Positions 32,791 to 41,300 of a stretch of 64,000 bases of DNA are shown one piece after another. The notes under the pieces were generated by a model. The model did not search any database. It was not told where the DNA came from and saw nothing but the letters and a program-made list of their open reading frames with translations. Source of the stretch: Blautia sp. SC05B48 (GTDB lineage: Bacteria > Bacillota > Clostridia > Lachnospirales > Lachnospiraceae); assembly GCF_005848555.1 (NCBI RefSeq), contig NZ_CP040518.1, positions 372,001 to 436,000 on the forward strand, in the 5' to 3' direction. Position 1 is the first letter of the stretch, and each line of letters opens with the position of its first letter. The position numbers and the translations under genes were made by a program.

Positions 32791-34023
32791 TCAATTCTCC
32801 TTTTCTAAAATCACATCTTCGGTCGATGTGGTCTGTTGTTCGATTATCTTGTAGTGCTTTTCCGTCAGTTTCGTGGATTTACGGATTTCTTTCAAATAAT
32901 CAATCCCTGTTTTCGCTGTGATTGTTTCCAGCATTTTGAGTGTCGGGTCAACCTGCCGTTGAATCCAGCGTAGGGTTCTGTCCAGTGTGTAGGGTTCGGG
33001 TTTGGTCGTGAGCTTTAACGGCTCTCTGTTTTCCCCGATGAACCACGCCCAGCGGACAGATAATTTCCAGTCGCTCCGTTTCTTGTCTGCTTCCTTATCC
33101 ACGAAGCGTACATAACGGTTGATAATAGAAAATGCCGTCCGTTCAGCGTCATAGTAAGTCAGCAGGTCACGGACAGCATAATAAGCACGTTCATTTTTCA
33201 ACCGTATTTCAAATCTGTTTTTTATGGGTGCTTCCTCAATGGGAATCCCCAGTTTGATGTACTGCTCATAGCTTTTTTCATAGACACAGAAGTACACCTC
33301 ACTTTTTAGCGAGCCGATATAAAGCGTATAGCCCATACCAGCCTTGTCCTGTTCCTCATGCTTGACCAGTTCGCCGGAAGCATAGGACTTAAAGGAACGA
33401 AACACCGATACACATTCCTCATTCCGGCATTTTTCGGTCAGTTCTGGAATATCCAACATTCCTGTATGGTCATTGATGGCAAGGTCAAGACGTTTCATCA
33501 CACCGCCGTCCACCAGAGCGTCCATAAGGAAGTCATACCAGCTCCGTTCCTGTGCCAGCAGATAACTTTCAAACTGGCGACAGCCTTTTCCTTTCAGTTC
33601 CAGCAGGACACCTTTCTCTTCATCGGGAGAAGTATATACGAAAATATCTCCGATGTAGTAGTGTTCTGTATAACTGTAATGCCCGAAGTCCTCATGTATC
33701 ATGTACTGAATATTGAGCTGTAAAATATCTTTGATGATGTGTCCAATATCCAGTGTCGGAAACCGTATCCTCACATAATCAAACAGCATGGTAAGCGGTG
33801 CTTCTGGATTGAATTTTTCCAGAGCTTCCAAAAGTTTTACTTTCATTTCTTCTGTGACCGCCACCTTGCCGGATTCGATACGGCTTAAATGTTCACGGCT
33901 GATTCCAGCCATGACCGCAAGTTTCGTCTGGGATACACCGTACTGCAAACGCCTGTCTGCAAAATTCTGTATCCACTCTGTATCATTCAGTGCGATACCC
34001 CCTTTACGAAAAAACTGTGACAT
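32791..34023 (-). CDS. MobT-type relaxase / replication initiator (Tn916 Orf20-like)
   Basis: A 410-residue protein with an N-terminal Cro/C1 helix-turn-helix (RRLQYGVSQTKLAVMAGISREHLSRIESGK, about residues 30-65) and a Rep_trans (PF02486) rolling-circle domain (about 90-330: RLDLAINDHTGMLDI, YTLYIGSLKSEVYFCVYEK, RFEIRLKNERAYYAV). It nicks oriT immediately upstream and starts transfer replication, as Orf20 does in Tn916. The start is uncertain: ATG 34023 lacks a good ribosome binding site, and a better-placed GGGGG precedes the in-frame CTG at residue 12. Confidence 0.92.
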   Translation of the reverse strand: MSQFFRKGGIALNDTEWIQNFADRRLQYGVSQTKLAVMAGISREHLSRIESGKVAVTEEMKVKLLEALEKFNPEAPLTMLFDYVRIRFPTLDIGHIIKDILQLNIQYMIHEDFGHYSYTEHYYIGDIFVYTSPDEEKGVLLELKGKGCRQFESYLLAQERSWYDFLMDALVDGGVMKRLDLAINDHTGMLDIPELTEKCRNEECVSVFRSFKSYASGELVKHEEQDKAGMGYTLYIGSLKSEVYFCVYEKSYEQYIKLGIPIEEAPIKNRFEIRLKNERAYYAVRDLLTYYDAERTAFSIINRYVRFVDKEADKKRSDWKLSVRWAWFIGENREPLKLTTKPEPYTLDRTLRWIQRQVDPTLKMLETITAKTGIDYLKEIRKSTKLTEKHYKIIEQQTTSTEDVILEKEN

Positions 34024-34109
34024 TTTTTATCCGATGTCACAGCAGTAAAAAAAGCTACCAAACGCTTGATTTCAGCCAAGAATCGGTAACTTTTGTGTAT
34101 GTTTCCTTG

Positions 34110-34180
34110 TGATTTGTGCCCCTCTGTTAGATACCGAGGGGCTTAATATATGCTGGCGTGGCTACCGCCACACCAGCAAG
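34110..34180. other. oriT of element B (Tn916-type)
   Basis: GCCCCTC (34118-34124) and GAGGGGC (34136-34142) enclose TGTTAGATACC; read on the other strand this is CGGTATCTAACAGAGGGG, very close to the nick region of Tn916 oriT. A second inverted repeat follows (TGCTGGCGTGGC at 34151-34162 with GCCACACCAGCA at 34167-34178, one mismatch). It lies between the MobT relaxase and TcpA genes, as in Tn916. Confidence 0.85.
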
Positions 34181-34181
34181 G

Positions 34182-35579
34182 CTAGTCCGTACCTGTGGCT
34201 TTCGCTCCGCACGCCACCTGTCCGTCCTGCCTTATGTGTGCAAGTTTCCCAATCGTACCCAAGAAATCATAGCTTTTGGGTACAAGGGGAGTATAAAATT
34301 CCGATATGACACTTGTTCCTACATCACAGTATCCACGCCCTTTGATTTGCTTCTGGAAAAACTGCTTTTTCACATCACTTCCAAAGAGCATACCATAGCC
34401 AAGTTCACTCAGCCGACCAAGTCCCACACGGAAATTGAAATTATCTCTGATACCATCTCCGAAATATTTTGCGTCTGGACGCTGGCAAGCCACAATCAGA
34501 AAGTATCCAGCCTGTCTGCCGAGCATAACGATTTTCTTTAGCTGGCTTAACAGGGCAGTGCTTTCCTTTGTCGTCAGCATTTCCAAAAACGCCACATATT
34601 CATCAAAGATAAGGAATTGTGGAGCAAGCCCCAGATAAGCATAGTTTTCTCCTGTGCGGTAGTTCGGGTGCAGTTTCATTTCTTCTGAGCGTGTGACCAT
34701 GCCCTCATAAAAGGCATTGACGCAGTCAATCATATCGTCTTTCGTGTGGTAGACATTTCCCATGACTGTTCCCAAATCTGCAAGGTCAGCGTTCTTCGGG
34801 TCAAGAATGTATAAATCCGCATTGGTTCTAAGCAGGGCTTCAATGATGGTCAACAGAAAATAGGTCTTTCCACCGCCAGTACCACCACAGATAAGGGCAT
34901 GGGGAAGTGAATCATATTCCCACACCAGATTTTTCATTAACCGCAGACCGCCGTTTTCGGCAATCACTTCATCAATCGAAATACGGTTCGCTATCATATC
35001 ATAGAGCAGGGTGTATTCGATATAGCCGTCATGTAGTGTCTTATCAGTCAGCTCACAGTACAGCCCCGATTCCAATTTGTCCTCTAAGGACAGAAGCTGT
35101 TCTTGATATTTTCCCATTGTGATTTCACACAGGATATGGAGCAATCCATTTTCCATCTGGTAATAAATTTTCGGAAACCACACGATTTTTTCTCTTGATC
35201 TGCTTTGCAGGTCAGTGAAAAAAACGCTGTCTTTGGTGTTCTCCGCTTCATACCATTTATTTTCCAGCACCATGCGAGCCAGCTTTTGTCTGTGTAGCAA
35301 CCGCTTGATACGGTCATATCCGTAACGGTAGTAGAGGAAAGCGACCAATGCACAAACACCAATCGCTATCAGAACCGTAATGGAATTGTAGGCAGTCCAA
35401 GCAATTCCGGCATGGAGCAGGTTAAAATCTTTCCAGTCGGTAACAAGGAGCTGTCGCAGATTCAGTAGCAGGAATACCGCAACGAACAGGAGCAACAGCC
35501 AGCCGATACAGAAATGATAGACCAGTGATTTGTCACTGGCACGAATCCTGTTACCTTTAGATTTTTTCCATACTTTCAT
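34182..35579 (-). CDS. FtsK/SpoIIIE-type coupling protein TcpA (Tn916 Orf21-like)
   Basis: A 465-residue DNA-pumping ATPase that links the relaxosome to the transfer channel. Two N-terminal membrane helices (LLLLFVAVFLLLNL and SITVLIAIGVCALVAFL, about residues 28-90) precede an FtsK-type motor domain with Walker A ICGGTGGGKTYF (about 232-243), Walker B FLIFDEYVAFLE and ACQRPDAKYFGDGIRDNFN. It is transcribed towards oriT and the MobT gene. Length and layout match Tn916 Orf21. Confidence 0.93.
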   Translation of the reverse strand: MKVWKKSKGNRIRASDKSLVYHFCIGWLLLLFVAVFLLLNLRQLLVTDWKDFNLLHAGIAWTAYNSITVLIAIGVCALVAFLYYRYGYDRIKRLLHRQKLARMVLENKWYEAENTKDSVFFTDLQSRSREKIVWFPKIYYQMENGLLHILCEITMGKYQEQLLSLEDKLESGLYCELTDKTLHDGYIEYTLLYDMIANRISIDEVIAENGGLRLMKNLVWEYDSLPHALICGGTGGGKTYFLLTIIEALLRTNADLYILDPKNADLADLGTVMGNVYHTKDDMIDCVNAFYEGMVTRSEEMKLHPNYRTGENYAYLGLAPQFLIFDEYVAFLEMLTTKESTALLSQLKKIVMLGRQAGYFLIVACQRPDAKYFGDGIRDNFNFRVGLGRLSELGYGMLFGSDVKKQFFQKQIKGRGYCDVGTSVISEFYTPLVPKSYDFLGTIGKLAHIRQDGQVACGAKATGTD

Positions 35580-35682
35580 ATAAACTCCTTTCTTTGGACG
35601 TAAGAAAAGCAGTCAATCATGTAGACTAACTGCTTTGTGAATATAAATATAAAATTATAAAGGCTGAATTTTTAATTCTGTA

Positions 35683-36078
35683 TTACTCATCATATTTGAG
35701 CAAATAAAGCAAATCGCTATATCCCGATTTCATAAGTAATTGTTTGAAACCAGAAAGCACTTCTTCTTTTGTATAATTGTTGTTTTCCAAAAACTGATTA
35801 TCTTTTTCACTAAGGTACTGATAAAAAAGAGCCACCGCCATTACTTCGTTTTTGTTTGTATAGTCAATGCTATCTAAAAGTATGTTCTCTGCTTCGTTAA
35901 TCTGTCCTAAATCAATCATATTAAGAAAATTTTTCAAATTTTTTCCCGATACTTCATACTTGTTTTCTTTTTCAAGTTCAACAGAAACATACTTTTTCCC
36001 AAAGGCTAATGAAAATAATACTCTTACCATTTCTTTTATCATTCGCATGATGTAATCTTTTTCATCGGTAAAATTCAT
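35683..36078 (-). CDS. Hypothetical helical protein (cargo between orf21 and orf22)
   Basis: A 131-residue, mostly helical protein: MIKEMVRVLFSLAFGKKYVSVELEKENKYEVSGKNLKNFLNMIDLGQINEAENILLD, with a TPR- or helical-repeat feel in the second half (ALFYQYLSEKDNQFLENNNY, then KQLLMKSGYSDLLYLLKYDE). AAGGAGATGG precedes the ATG. The family is not recognised. It lies in a 1.4-kb insert that separates orf21 from orf22, which are normally neighbours in Tn916, and is more A+T-rich than the transfer genes. Confidence 0.6.
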   Translation of the reverse strand: MNFTDEKDYIMRMIKEMVRVLFSLAFGKKYVSVELEKENKYEVSGKNLKNFLNMIDLGQINEAENILLDSIDYTNKNEVMAVALFYQYLSEKDNQFLENNNYTKEEVLSGFKQLLMKSGYSDLLYLLKYDE

Positions 36079-36144
36079 TTTCCCATCTCCTTAAATGTTG
36101 GTTTAATTGTTTGGGACATATAAGCTAACTTATAAAACTGGAAT

Positions 36145-36462
36145 TTATACCCGGTACTTGTCTCGATTTATAGTCATATCAACCAAATGAAATACAAGTA
36201 AGATAATAAAAAAAACGGAAACTATTATTATTCCTGCGCCCAGCTTGATAAAATCAATTATACCGCCAAGACAAAAGAGCATTGCCCATGTCTTAATCCG
36301 TTTTCCAGTAACTCTGCATATTTTCTCTGTATTTAATCCAGTATAATCTCCTGATAAAAACAGCACACTTCTTTCTGTATTCCTTGATTTGATAAAAAAT
36401 CTTCCAACAAAAAGGAGAACAGTTGCCATCAGTAAATCAATAAATATAATTATTATTTTCAT
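36145..36462 (-). CDS. Small membrane protein (cargo)
   Basis: A 105-residue protein: N-terminal helix (KIIIIFIDLLMATVLLFVGRFF), a polar loop (TERSVLFLSGDYTGLNTEKICRVTGKRIK), then two more helices (WAMLFCLGGIIDFIKLG, IIIVSVFFIILLVFHLV). The start at 36462 is the ATG at the onset of the hydrophobic segment; the upstream in-frame residues look non-coding. The family is not recognised; the size and topology recall small immunity or transporter-accessory proteins. It neighbours a DUF4825 lipoprotein. Confidence 0.55.
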   Translation of the reverse strand: MKIIIIFIDLLMATVLLFVGRFFIKSRNTERSVLFLSGDYTGLNTEKICRVTGKRIKTWAMLFCLGGIIDFIKLGAGIIIVSVFFIILLVFHLVDMTINRDKYRV

Positions 36463-36527
36463 TTTCAATACCTCTAATTCTAAGTTCACAACTTCCGATT
36501 TTCTTAATTCTACAAAGAACAATCACT

Positions 36528-36908
36528 CTACCGTTCATACGATGCAATAATTTCTTTGCTATCTGCTGTTTTATAATCAAGTGTTCCTAAATTACCAATT
36601 AAATCAAATGTCATATCTGCATTAACCTGCAATTCATCTTCAAGCATAGACGCAGATGGTTCAGTTTTTAGAAAAACTGTTAATCCATAAGGTTTTGTTT
36701 CAGACTGTATCTCTATGCTGTCATAAGAGTAGCCCTCTGGATAATCCTGTTTACTTACAATATTTATAACATTTGAAGAATCGCCCACATAATCTGTCTT
36801 ATATTGTGATAAATCAGGAATTTCATACAATGTTTCCTTTCTGCCACATGCAGACAGTGAAATTATTAACATGACAATCGGAATAATTGCAAGTATTTTT
36901 CTCTTCAT
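36528..36908 (-). CDS. DUF4825-like lipoprotein (cargo)
   Basis: A 126-residue protein with a lipoprotein signal (KRKILAIIPIVMLIISLSAC; lipobox LSAC, Cys at about residue 20) and the DUF4825 pattern YKTDYVGDSSNVINIVSKQDYPEGYSY ... IEIQSETKPYGLTVFL. DUF4825 domains often sit next to or inside BlaR1/MecR1-type sensors, so a role in surface sensing is possible but not shown. Start 36908 follows AAAGGAGAGG. It is the first of three extra genes inserted between orf22 and orf21. Confidence 0.7.
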   Translation of the reverse strand: MKRKILAIIPIVMLIISLSACGRKETLYEIPDLSQYKTDYVGDSSNVINIVSKQDYPEGYSYDSIEIQSETKPYGLTVFLKTEPSASMLEDELQVNADMTFDLIGNLGTLDYKTADSKEIIASYER

Positions 36909-37028
36909 AAAACCTCTCCTTTCCAAGCCTAAGTTTAAATATGAACAACCAACTAGACACATCAATGTGATTATATATATTATATCAATTACATCTGACC
37001 AGTACAATGAAAATCATAGGTTACAGAC

Positions 37029-37412
37029 TTATTTCTTCGGCGGTTGCTGTGAGGCATTGTTCTGTGAATTTCCGGCATGAGTGCCTTTGTTCTTCAAAAC
37101 AATATCGTCTGCTTTTACATACCAGTCCACATCTGCACCACGGTAATTCGCATTGGCTACCGTATCTGCAACAGGGTTGATAAGTTCCACTTCGGCGTTG
37201 TAGTCATAGTCTTTTAACGGCACAGTCGCCGGAACGGATACCTGTATCATGCGTCCCTGTGTGTTGCACTTCAAATCGTAGGTACGCTCCTTGATTTCCT
37301 CACTGACTGTTCCATCTTCATTCTGTACATGAACCTCACGGCGTAATGCGGAGAACTTCAACACTCCGAAAGTCTTTTCTTTATCAATGACAATTCCATT
37401 TGCTAATCTCAT
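37029..37412 (-). CDS. YdcP/DUF961-family protein (Tn916 Orf22-like)
   Basis: A 127-residue beta-rich protein: MRLANGIVIDKEKTFGVLKFSA, then GRMIQVSVPATVPLKDYDYNAEVELINPV, then ADVDWYVKADDIV and a Q/P-rich tail. It belongs to the DUF961 pair (Orf22/Orf23) at the head of Tn916-type transfer operons. Its molecular role is not settled; it may bind DNA or help relaxosome assembly. A 15-base gap separates it from the Orf23-like gene. Confidence 0.85.
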   Translation of the reverse strand: MRLANGIVIDKEKTFGVLKFSALRREVHVQNEDGTVSEEIKERTYDLKCNTQGRMIQVSVPATVPLKDYDYNAEVELINPVADTVANANYRGADVDWYVKADDIVLKNKGTHAGNSQNNASQQPPKK

Positions 37413-37427
37413 AATCTGAATACCCCC

Positions 37428-37751
37428 TTATTTACTTTCTGCTGGTAACATATCGTCTGCAAGTAAGATGTAATTGACAAATCCACGTTCCCCGATTTTA
37501 TAACCATCGGTAGTGATTCGTGGGTTGATAAGTTTTACTTTCTGCTCCGGCGAGAAATGTTTTTCGCCAGCTTTGGCAGGAAGTGTCACAACTACATCAT
37601 CGGCTCTCTGAACATCGGAATACAGGTTGTAGCTTCTGGTAATGACAGCCATACGCCCGTTGATTCTCTGCTGTTCCGTAGTATTTTCTCCGGCAAACTC
37701 CAAGTTTCCGAATGTCTTTTCCATGTTTGGTACGACAAACCTTAATTCCAT
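37428..37751 (-). CDS. YdcP/DUF961-family protein (Tn916 Orf23-like)
   Basis: A 107-residue beta-rich homologue of the Orf22-like neighbour: MELRFVVPNMEKTFGNLEFA, then RSYNLYSDVQRADDVVVTLPAK, then VKLINPRITTDGYKIGERGFVNYILLADDML. It is the first gene of the core transfer operon. The hairpins at 37802-37876 lie just upstream, so its transcription may be attenuated or started there. Confidence 0.85.
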   Translation of the reverse strand: MELRFVVPNMEKTFGNLEFAGENTTEQQRINGRMAVITRSYNLYSDVQRADDVVVTLPAKAGEKHFSPEQKVKLINPRITTDGYKIGERGFVNYILLADDMLPAESK

Positions 37752-37801
37752 AAATGATTGACCTCTTTTCTTTCTGTTTTATTTTCTTTCCTGCTGTACT
37801 T

Positions 37802-37822
37802 TGTGGGGAGCTACACTCCCCA
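37802..37822 (-). promoter_or_regulatory. Hairpin upstream of orf23 (small)
   Basis: GTGGGGAG (37802-37809) and CTCCCCAC (37815-37822) with a CTACA loop. It follows the larger hairpin in the transcript direction. No clear U tract; probably structural or regulatory. Confidence 0.45.
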
Positions 37823-37833
37823 CGCCCCTAGTG

Positions 37834-37876
37834 GACTTCACGCTCCCGTAAATCAGAGCTTCACGGGAGCGTGAAG
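37834..37876 (-). terminator. Strong 15-base-stem hairpin between surface protein gene and orf23
   Basis: ACTTCACGCTCCCGT (37834-37848) pairs perfectly with ACGGGAGCGTGAAGT (37862-37876). It lies 53 bases after the stop of the surface-protein gene on the minus strand, so it probably ends or weakens that transcript before the transfer operon. No poly-U follows, so partial readthrough or RNA protection is possible. Confidence 0.55.
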
Positions 37877-37928
37877 TTGTAAAAAGGGTGGCGACCTTGA
37901 ACGCTCTACCAACCGTTACATTACCGCC

Positions 37929-40900
37929 TTATGATTTCTTTCTACGGCGTTTGAAGTAAAGCATACCGCCAAGCCCTACGCAGGAAAGACCGAGCATGGC
38001 AAGGTAAGCATAGATATTGGTATTGTCGCCTGTTTTTGGACTGTCACTTGTCTTAGTAACCGTAGATGGTGTATCCGGCGTGTCGGTATCCTTTGGTGTG
38101 TCTGGGACTTCCGGCACTTCCTTGATTGTCACAGTCTGTCCATCGTCTGTGATGTCCTTATGTTCTGTCACTTTCTTTGCTTCGTCTGGATTGCTCATAT
38201 CGTATAATTCCTCAAATGTGACAAGGCTCTTGCCACCAAGAGAAGAACCATCAAAGGTAAAGGCAATCTCTACCGTCATTTTTTCACTGTCGGCTGTGAA
38301 CTCATAATCATTGGATACTTTCTTCCCATCAATCAGAAGTTCGGCATTTTCCTCTTTTAACATCTGCCAGCCGGAAAGTTTGTATTTTGTTCCAACTTCC
38401 AGACCATCTAATGTGACTTTATCTACAATCGTTACATCTTTTCCGGCTTCGATTTCTTTCTTGCCGTTCTTGTCCGTAGCAGTAGTATGGATTGTGATGA
38501 TACGTTCCGTGATAAGAACCGTCTGTCCAACATCGTTGATGTCTTTATGTTCGGCAACCTTGACAGGCTCTTTCGGATTGCTCATATCGTACAATTCCTC
38601 AAAGGTAACAAGGTTCTGACCGCCAAGAGCTGAACCATCAAAACTGTAAGTAATCTCAACCGTCATTTTTTCGCTGTCAGCAGTGAATGTGTAATCACTG
38701 TCTACACGTTTCCCGTCAATCAGAAGTTCGGCGTTTTCTTCCTTTAACATCTGCCAGCCGGATAATTTATATTTTGTTCCAACTTCCAAGCCATCAAGTG
38801 TGACTTTGTCCACGATCTTGATGTCTTTTCCGGCAATAATCATTTTTTCGCCTGTTTTCTTGTCGGTAGCTGTGGTGTGGATTGTGATTTCTTTTTCGTA
38901 TTCATCGGTCAGTGTTCCTAAATCTACGGTCACTTTATTTCTGGATACGACTACCTCAAAAGCTGGAATCAGCTTAAATTCGGCGTTGGAATCGCACTTT
39001 AATTCCTTAATCACATAGGTATCATAGAGTAATGCACCTTTGCTGTCGTCTGGTTCAGATGTCCCAAACCATACACCGTCCTCACTGGATTTTCCGGCAT
39101 TGGTATTGACTTTGTGGGAAGCCCAGCTTGAAGCAGTGGAGAACTGACCGTTTTTGTCAGTAACTACAATATGGGATTCTCCCGTTGTCTTGCTTGTAAT
39201 TCTGAATGGAACACCTGCAAGTCGTTTGTGTGTACCTGCACCGATTTTTACACCCTCAATATCGCCACGTTTAATCTGGTTGTAGACAGAGTGGGATTTG
39301 TCGGTCAAGTCCATGATTTTTCCATCTTCCGTGATAGAAAAGTCGATTGCCTTTGCACCATCTGTCAAGTAGCCCTCTGGTGCTTTGCTTTCTTCTAATC
39401 TGTAATTTCCGTAAGGGAGTAAATCGACAGAAGTAGAAGCAATTCCGTCAATGCCTGTCTGAATCTTCTTGACAGTTTCATTCTTGCTGTATAATTTTCC
39501 CTCTACCAGTACAGGACTGTCATTTAAGGAAATGATGTTAAACTCTGTGTACTGTAAGGTCGCACTTCCCTGTGCTTTGGTATCCTTTGTTTCAAGGTCA
39601 CGTTTCTGGATTTTCACACCGCCACGGATAACCTTGTCAGATACGGAATACTGGTTGCTTCCAGATAGTACGGCAAGTTCGCCATCTTCGGAAATCTGTG
39701 TAAGGTATGTTCCCTTAATCTGTTCGGAACTTCCGTCAGCCTGCATATACGCACCATCTAATAAGTAGCCGTTTGGTGCTTTTGTTTCTGTGACAGTGAG
39801 TGTACCAAGTGGCAGTACATTTTTACCGTCCTGTGTATAGAAGCTGTCGCCAGATACTTTGTAGCTGTCGGCAAGTCTGGATACATAATGAATAGTTCCG
39901 TCACTGTCTTTTTCGGCAACTGTTTTCGTTGTCCATGTACGGGTAGCCTTTGCAGGAAGATTGTCTGCATTGTAGTAACCGTCATAATAGCTCCATGTGA
40001 ACTCTGCACCCTCTAAAGAAGCATTTCCCTGTGGAGTAGATTTTCCTGTTTCCATGTCGATTTTAAATAAATCAATCAAAGTTTCTGTGACCTTTGGAGT
40101 ATCGGCAACAGTCAATGTCGCTGTTTTTCCAACTTCCACATTTAAAGCATGGACAGTAGAATCCAGCTTATATCCTTTTGGAGCAGAAAGTTCTTTGATG
40201 TAAACTGTTCCGGCTTTTACCTCAACTTCTTTGGTATCGCCGTTTCCATCGGCAGTAAGTGTGGCAAGCTGGCTGTTACAGCTCTTATCAGAATAGACAC
40301 CAAATGTCGCACCCTCAAAGGAATAGTTGGCGTTGCCATCTGTGACCGTGGGATTGGAAGAAGTCTTTTTAACCTTTGCATTTCCCACATTTAACTTCGC
40401 CCAAAACTGTCCGATGTCCTGTCCTTCGCCAGTATAAATGTAACCGCCACATTCATAGCGTCCTTTGTTTGCTTTCACAAATGCTTTCGCACCAGCATAC
40501 ACTTCATTCTGTACTGCCTGTGAGATTTCATTATAGGAAGCTCTAACGTTGTCGCACTGCCAGCCGAGTTGTTCACTCAATCTCTGCCAGACAACACACT
40601 GTTCCAACAGATAACCTTGTTTGTAATTCAAGTTCGTATGAGAAGCGGTATATTGCTTGACGTACTCTAAGGAAAGAGCAACGTCTGCAATCTGATCGCT
40701 ACTCATACGGGTGCTTGCGTCAGAACGTGTTTTATATCCATTCTTGAAATTGGTGTTGATGTCCACGCAGTAGGCAGTTTCGCCCTCAACTTTCATGTGT
40801 CCCTCATTGAATGTAGATTTGATAGAACCATCATTCATAACGTGTTCAATGTAGCCGACACGTTCTGCTGATTCTGTCCAGTATTGATTGCCGGAAGCAT

Positions 40901-40982
40901 GAACCGCCGTCACTGGTAATGCCGTGAGAATGGTTGCAAAAGCAAGCGTTCCTGTCAGCAATCGCTTTACTAGCTTATTCAT
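37929..40982 (-). CDS. Large cell-wall-anchored VaFE-repeat/thioester surface protein
   Basis: A 1017-residue adhesin-like protein. It has a signal peptide (KLVKRLLTGTLAFATILTALPVTAVHA), an N-terminal thioester-type domain (TAYCVDINTNF and LLEQCVVWQRLS supply the Cys and Gln-region motifs), several SpaA/Cna-B-type isopeptide domains (about residues 220-680), and two nearly identical VaFE repeats (TTATDKKTGEKMIIAGKDI, TTATDKNGKKEIEAGKDV; DKVTLDGLEVGTKYKLSGWQ in both). It ends in a T/P-rich wall-spanning stretch and a sortase signal SPKTGD, a hydrophobic helix and KRRRKKS. It probably promotes cell contact during mating. SD AAAGGAGAAAG fixes the start. Confidence 0.9.
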   Translation of the reverse strand: MNKLVKRLLTGTLAFATILTALPVTAVHASGNQYWTESAERVGYIEHVMNDGSIKSTFNEGHMKVEGETAYCVDINTNFKNGYKTRSDASTRMSSDQIADVALSLEYVKQYTASHTNLNYKQGYLLEQCVVWQRLSEQLGWQCDNVRASYNEISQAVQNEVYAGAKAFVKANKGRYECGGYIYTGEGQDIGQFWAKLNVGNAKVKKTSSNPTVTDGNANYSFEGATFGVYSDKSCNSQLATLTADGNGDTKEVEVKAGTVYIKELSAPKGYKLDSTVHALNVEVGKTATLTVADTPKVTETLIDLFKIDMETGKSTPQGNASLEGAEFTWSYYDGYYNADNLPAKATRTWTTKTVAEKDSDGTIHYVSRLADSYKVSGDSFYTQDGKNVLPLGTLTVTETKAPNGYLLDGAYMQADGSSEQIKGTYLTQISEDGELAVLSGSNQYSVSDKVIRGGVKIQKRDLETKDTKAQGSATLQYTEFNIISLNDSPVLVEGKLYSKNETVKKIQTGIDGIASTSVDLLPYGNYRLEESKAPEGYLTDGAKAIDFSITEDGKIMDLTDKSHSVYNQIKRGDIEGVKIGAGTHKRLAGVPFRITSKTTGESHIVVTDKNGQFSTASSWASHKVNTNAGKSSEDGVWFGTSEPDDSKGALLYDTYVIKELKCDSNAEFKLIPAFEVVVSRNKVTVDLGTLTDEYEKEITIHTTATDKKTGEKMIIAGKDIKIVDKVTLDGLEVGTKYKLSGWQMLKEENAELLIDGKRVDSDYTFTADSEKMTVEITYSFDGSALGGQNLVTFEELYDMSNPKEPVKVAEHKDINDVGQTVLITERIITIHTTATDKNGKKEIEAGKDVTIVDKVTLDGLEVGTKYKLSGWQMLKEENAELLIDGKKVSNDYEFTADSEKMTVEIAFTFDGSSLGGKSLVTFEELYDMSNPDEAKKVTEHKDITDDGQTVTIKEVPEVPDTPKDTDTPDTPSTVTKTSDSPKTGDNTNIYAYLAMLGLSCVGLGGMLYFKRRRKKS

Positions 40983-41195
40983 ATTTTCTCTTTCTCCTTT
41001 CGATTTTGGGTATGAAAAAGCCGTCCACTTCTGAACGACTGGAAATAGAAAAGGAACGCCAAAAGTGTACGTTCCGTAGTCTATAAAATATTTAATTTTT
41101 CTCTCTGGTGTGCTATCTGACGCCAATTTTGACCCCAAATTTCTGAAAAATGACGATTTTTGATGAACAGCTACAAATTTTCAAAATCCGTGAAT

Positions 41196-41210
41196 CCCTT
41201 GTAAATAGGG
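41196..41210. repeat. Right-end hairpin of element B
   Basis: CCCTTGTAAATAGGG, the counterpart of 13489-13503 in element A, 65 bases before the end of the GAGTGCTAATTT motif. Confidence 0.5.
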
Positions 41211-41262
41211 CGTTACGGGACTATATGAAACTAGACAAAACCAACGTCACAATAACAAGAGG

Positions 41263-41275
41263 TGAGTGCTAATTT
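41263..41275 (+). repeat. Attachment-site-like repeat (attR of element B)
   Basis: TGAGTGCTAATTT, identical to 13555-13567. The stop codon of the first chromosomal gene (41301) follows 25 bases later, so the insertion lies just downstream of that kinase gene and does not cut it. Confidence 0.55.
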
Positions 41276-41300
41276 CCCGTTCCATTTTTGAACAAACGAG

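Larger units (their letters stand above)
13555..41275. mobile_element. Element B: Tn916-like integrative conjugative element
   Basis: A 27.7-kb element bounded by a 13-base direct repeat. Gene order follows Tn916 read backwards: int, xis, orf8, orf7, orf9, cargo, orf13 (TcpC), orf14, orf15, orf16, orf17, ardA, orf19-like, orf20 (MobT), oriT, orf21 (TcpA), orf22, orf23. tet(M) is absent. Departures: a group II intron in orf16, three ardA-like genes in tandem, three extra genes between orf21 and orf22, and a large surface protein gene at the right end. Transfer should be possible if the intron splices. Confidence 0.85.

Noticed and set aside
37929-41138. Longer start for the surface protein at 41138
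   Set aside because: The extra 52 residues are not signal-peptide-like and cover the element's non-coding end; the ATG at 40982 has a strong ribosome binding site and starts the signal peptide.
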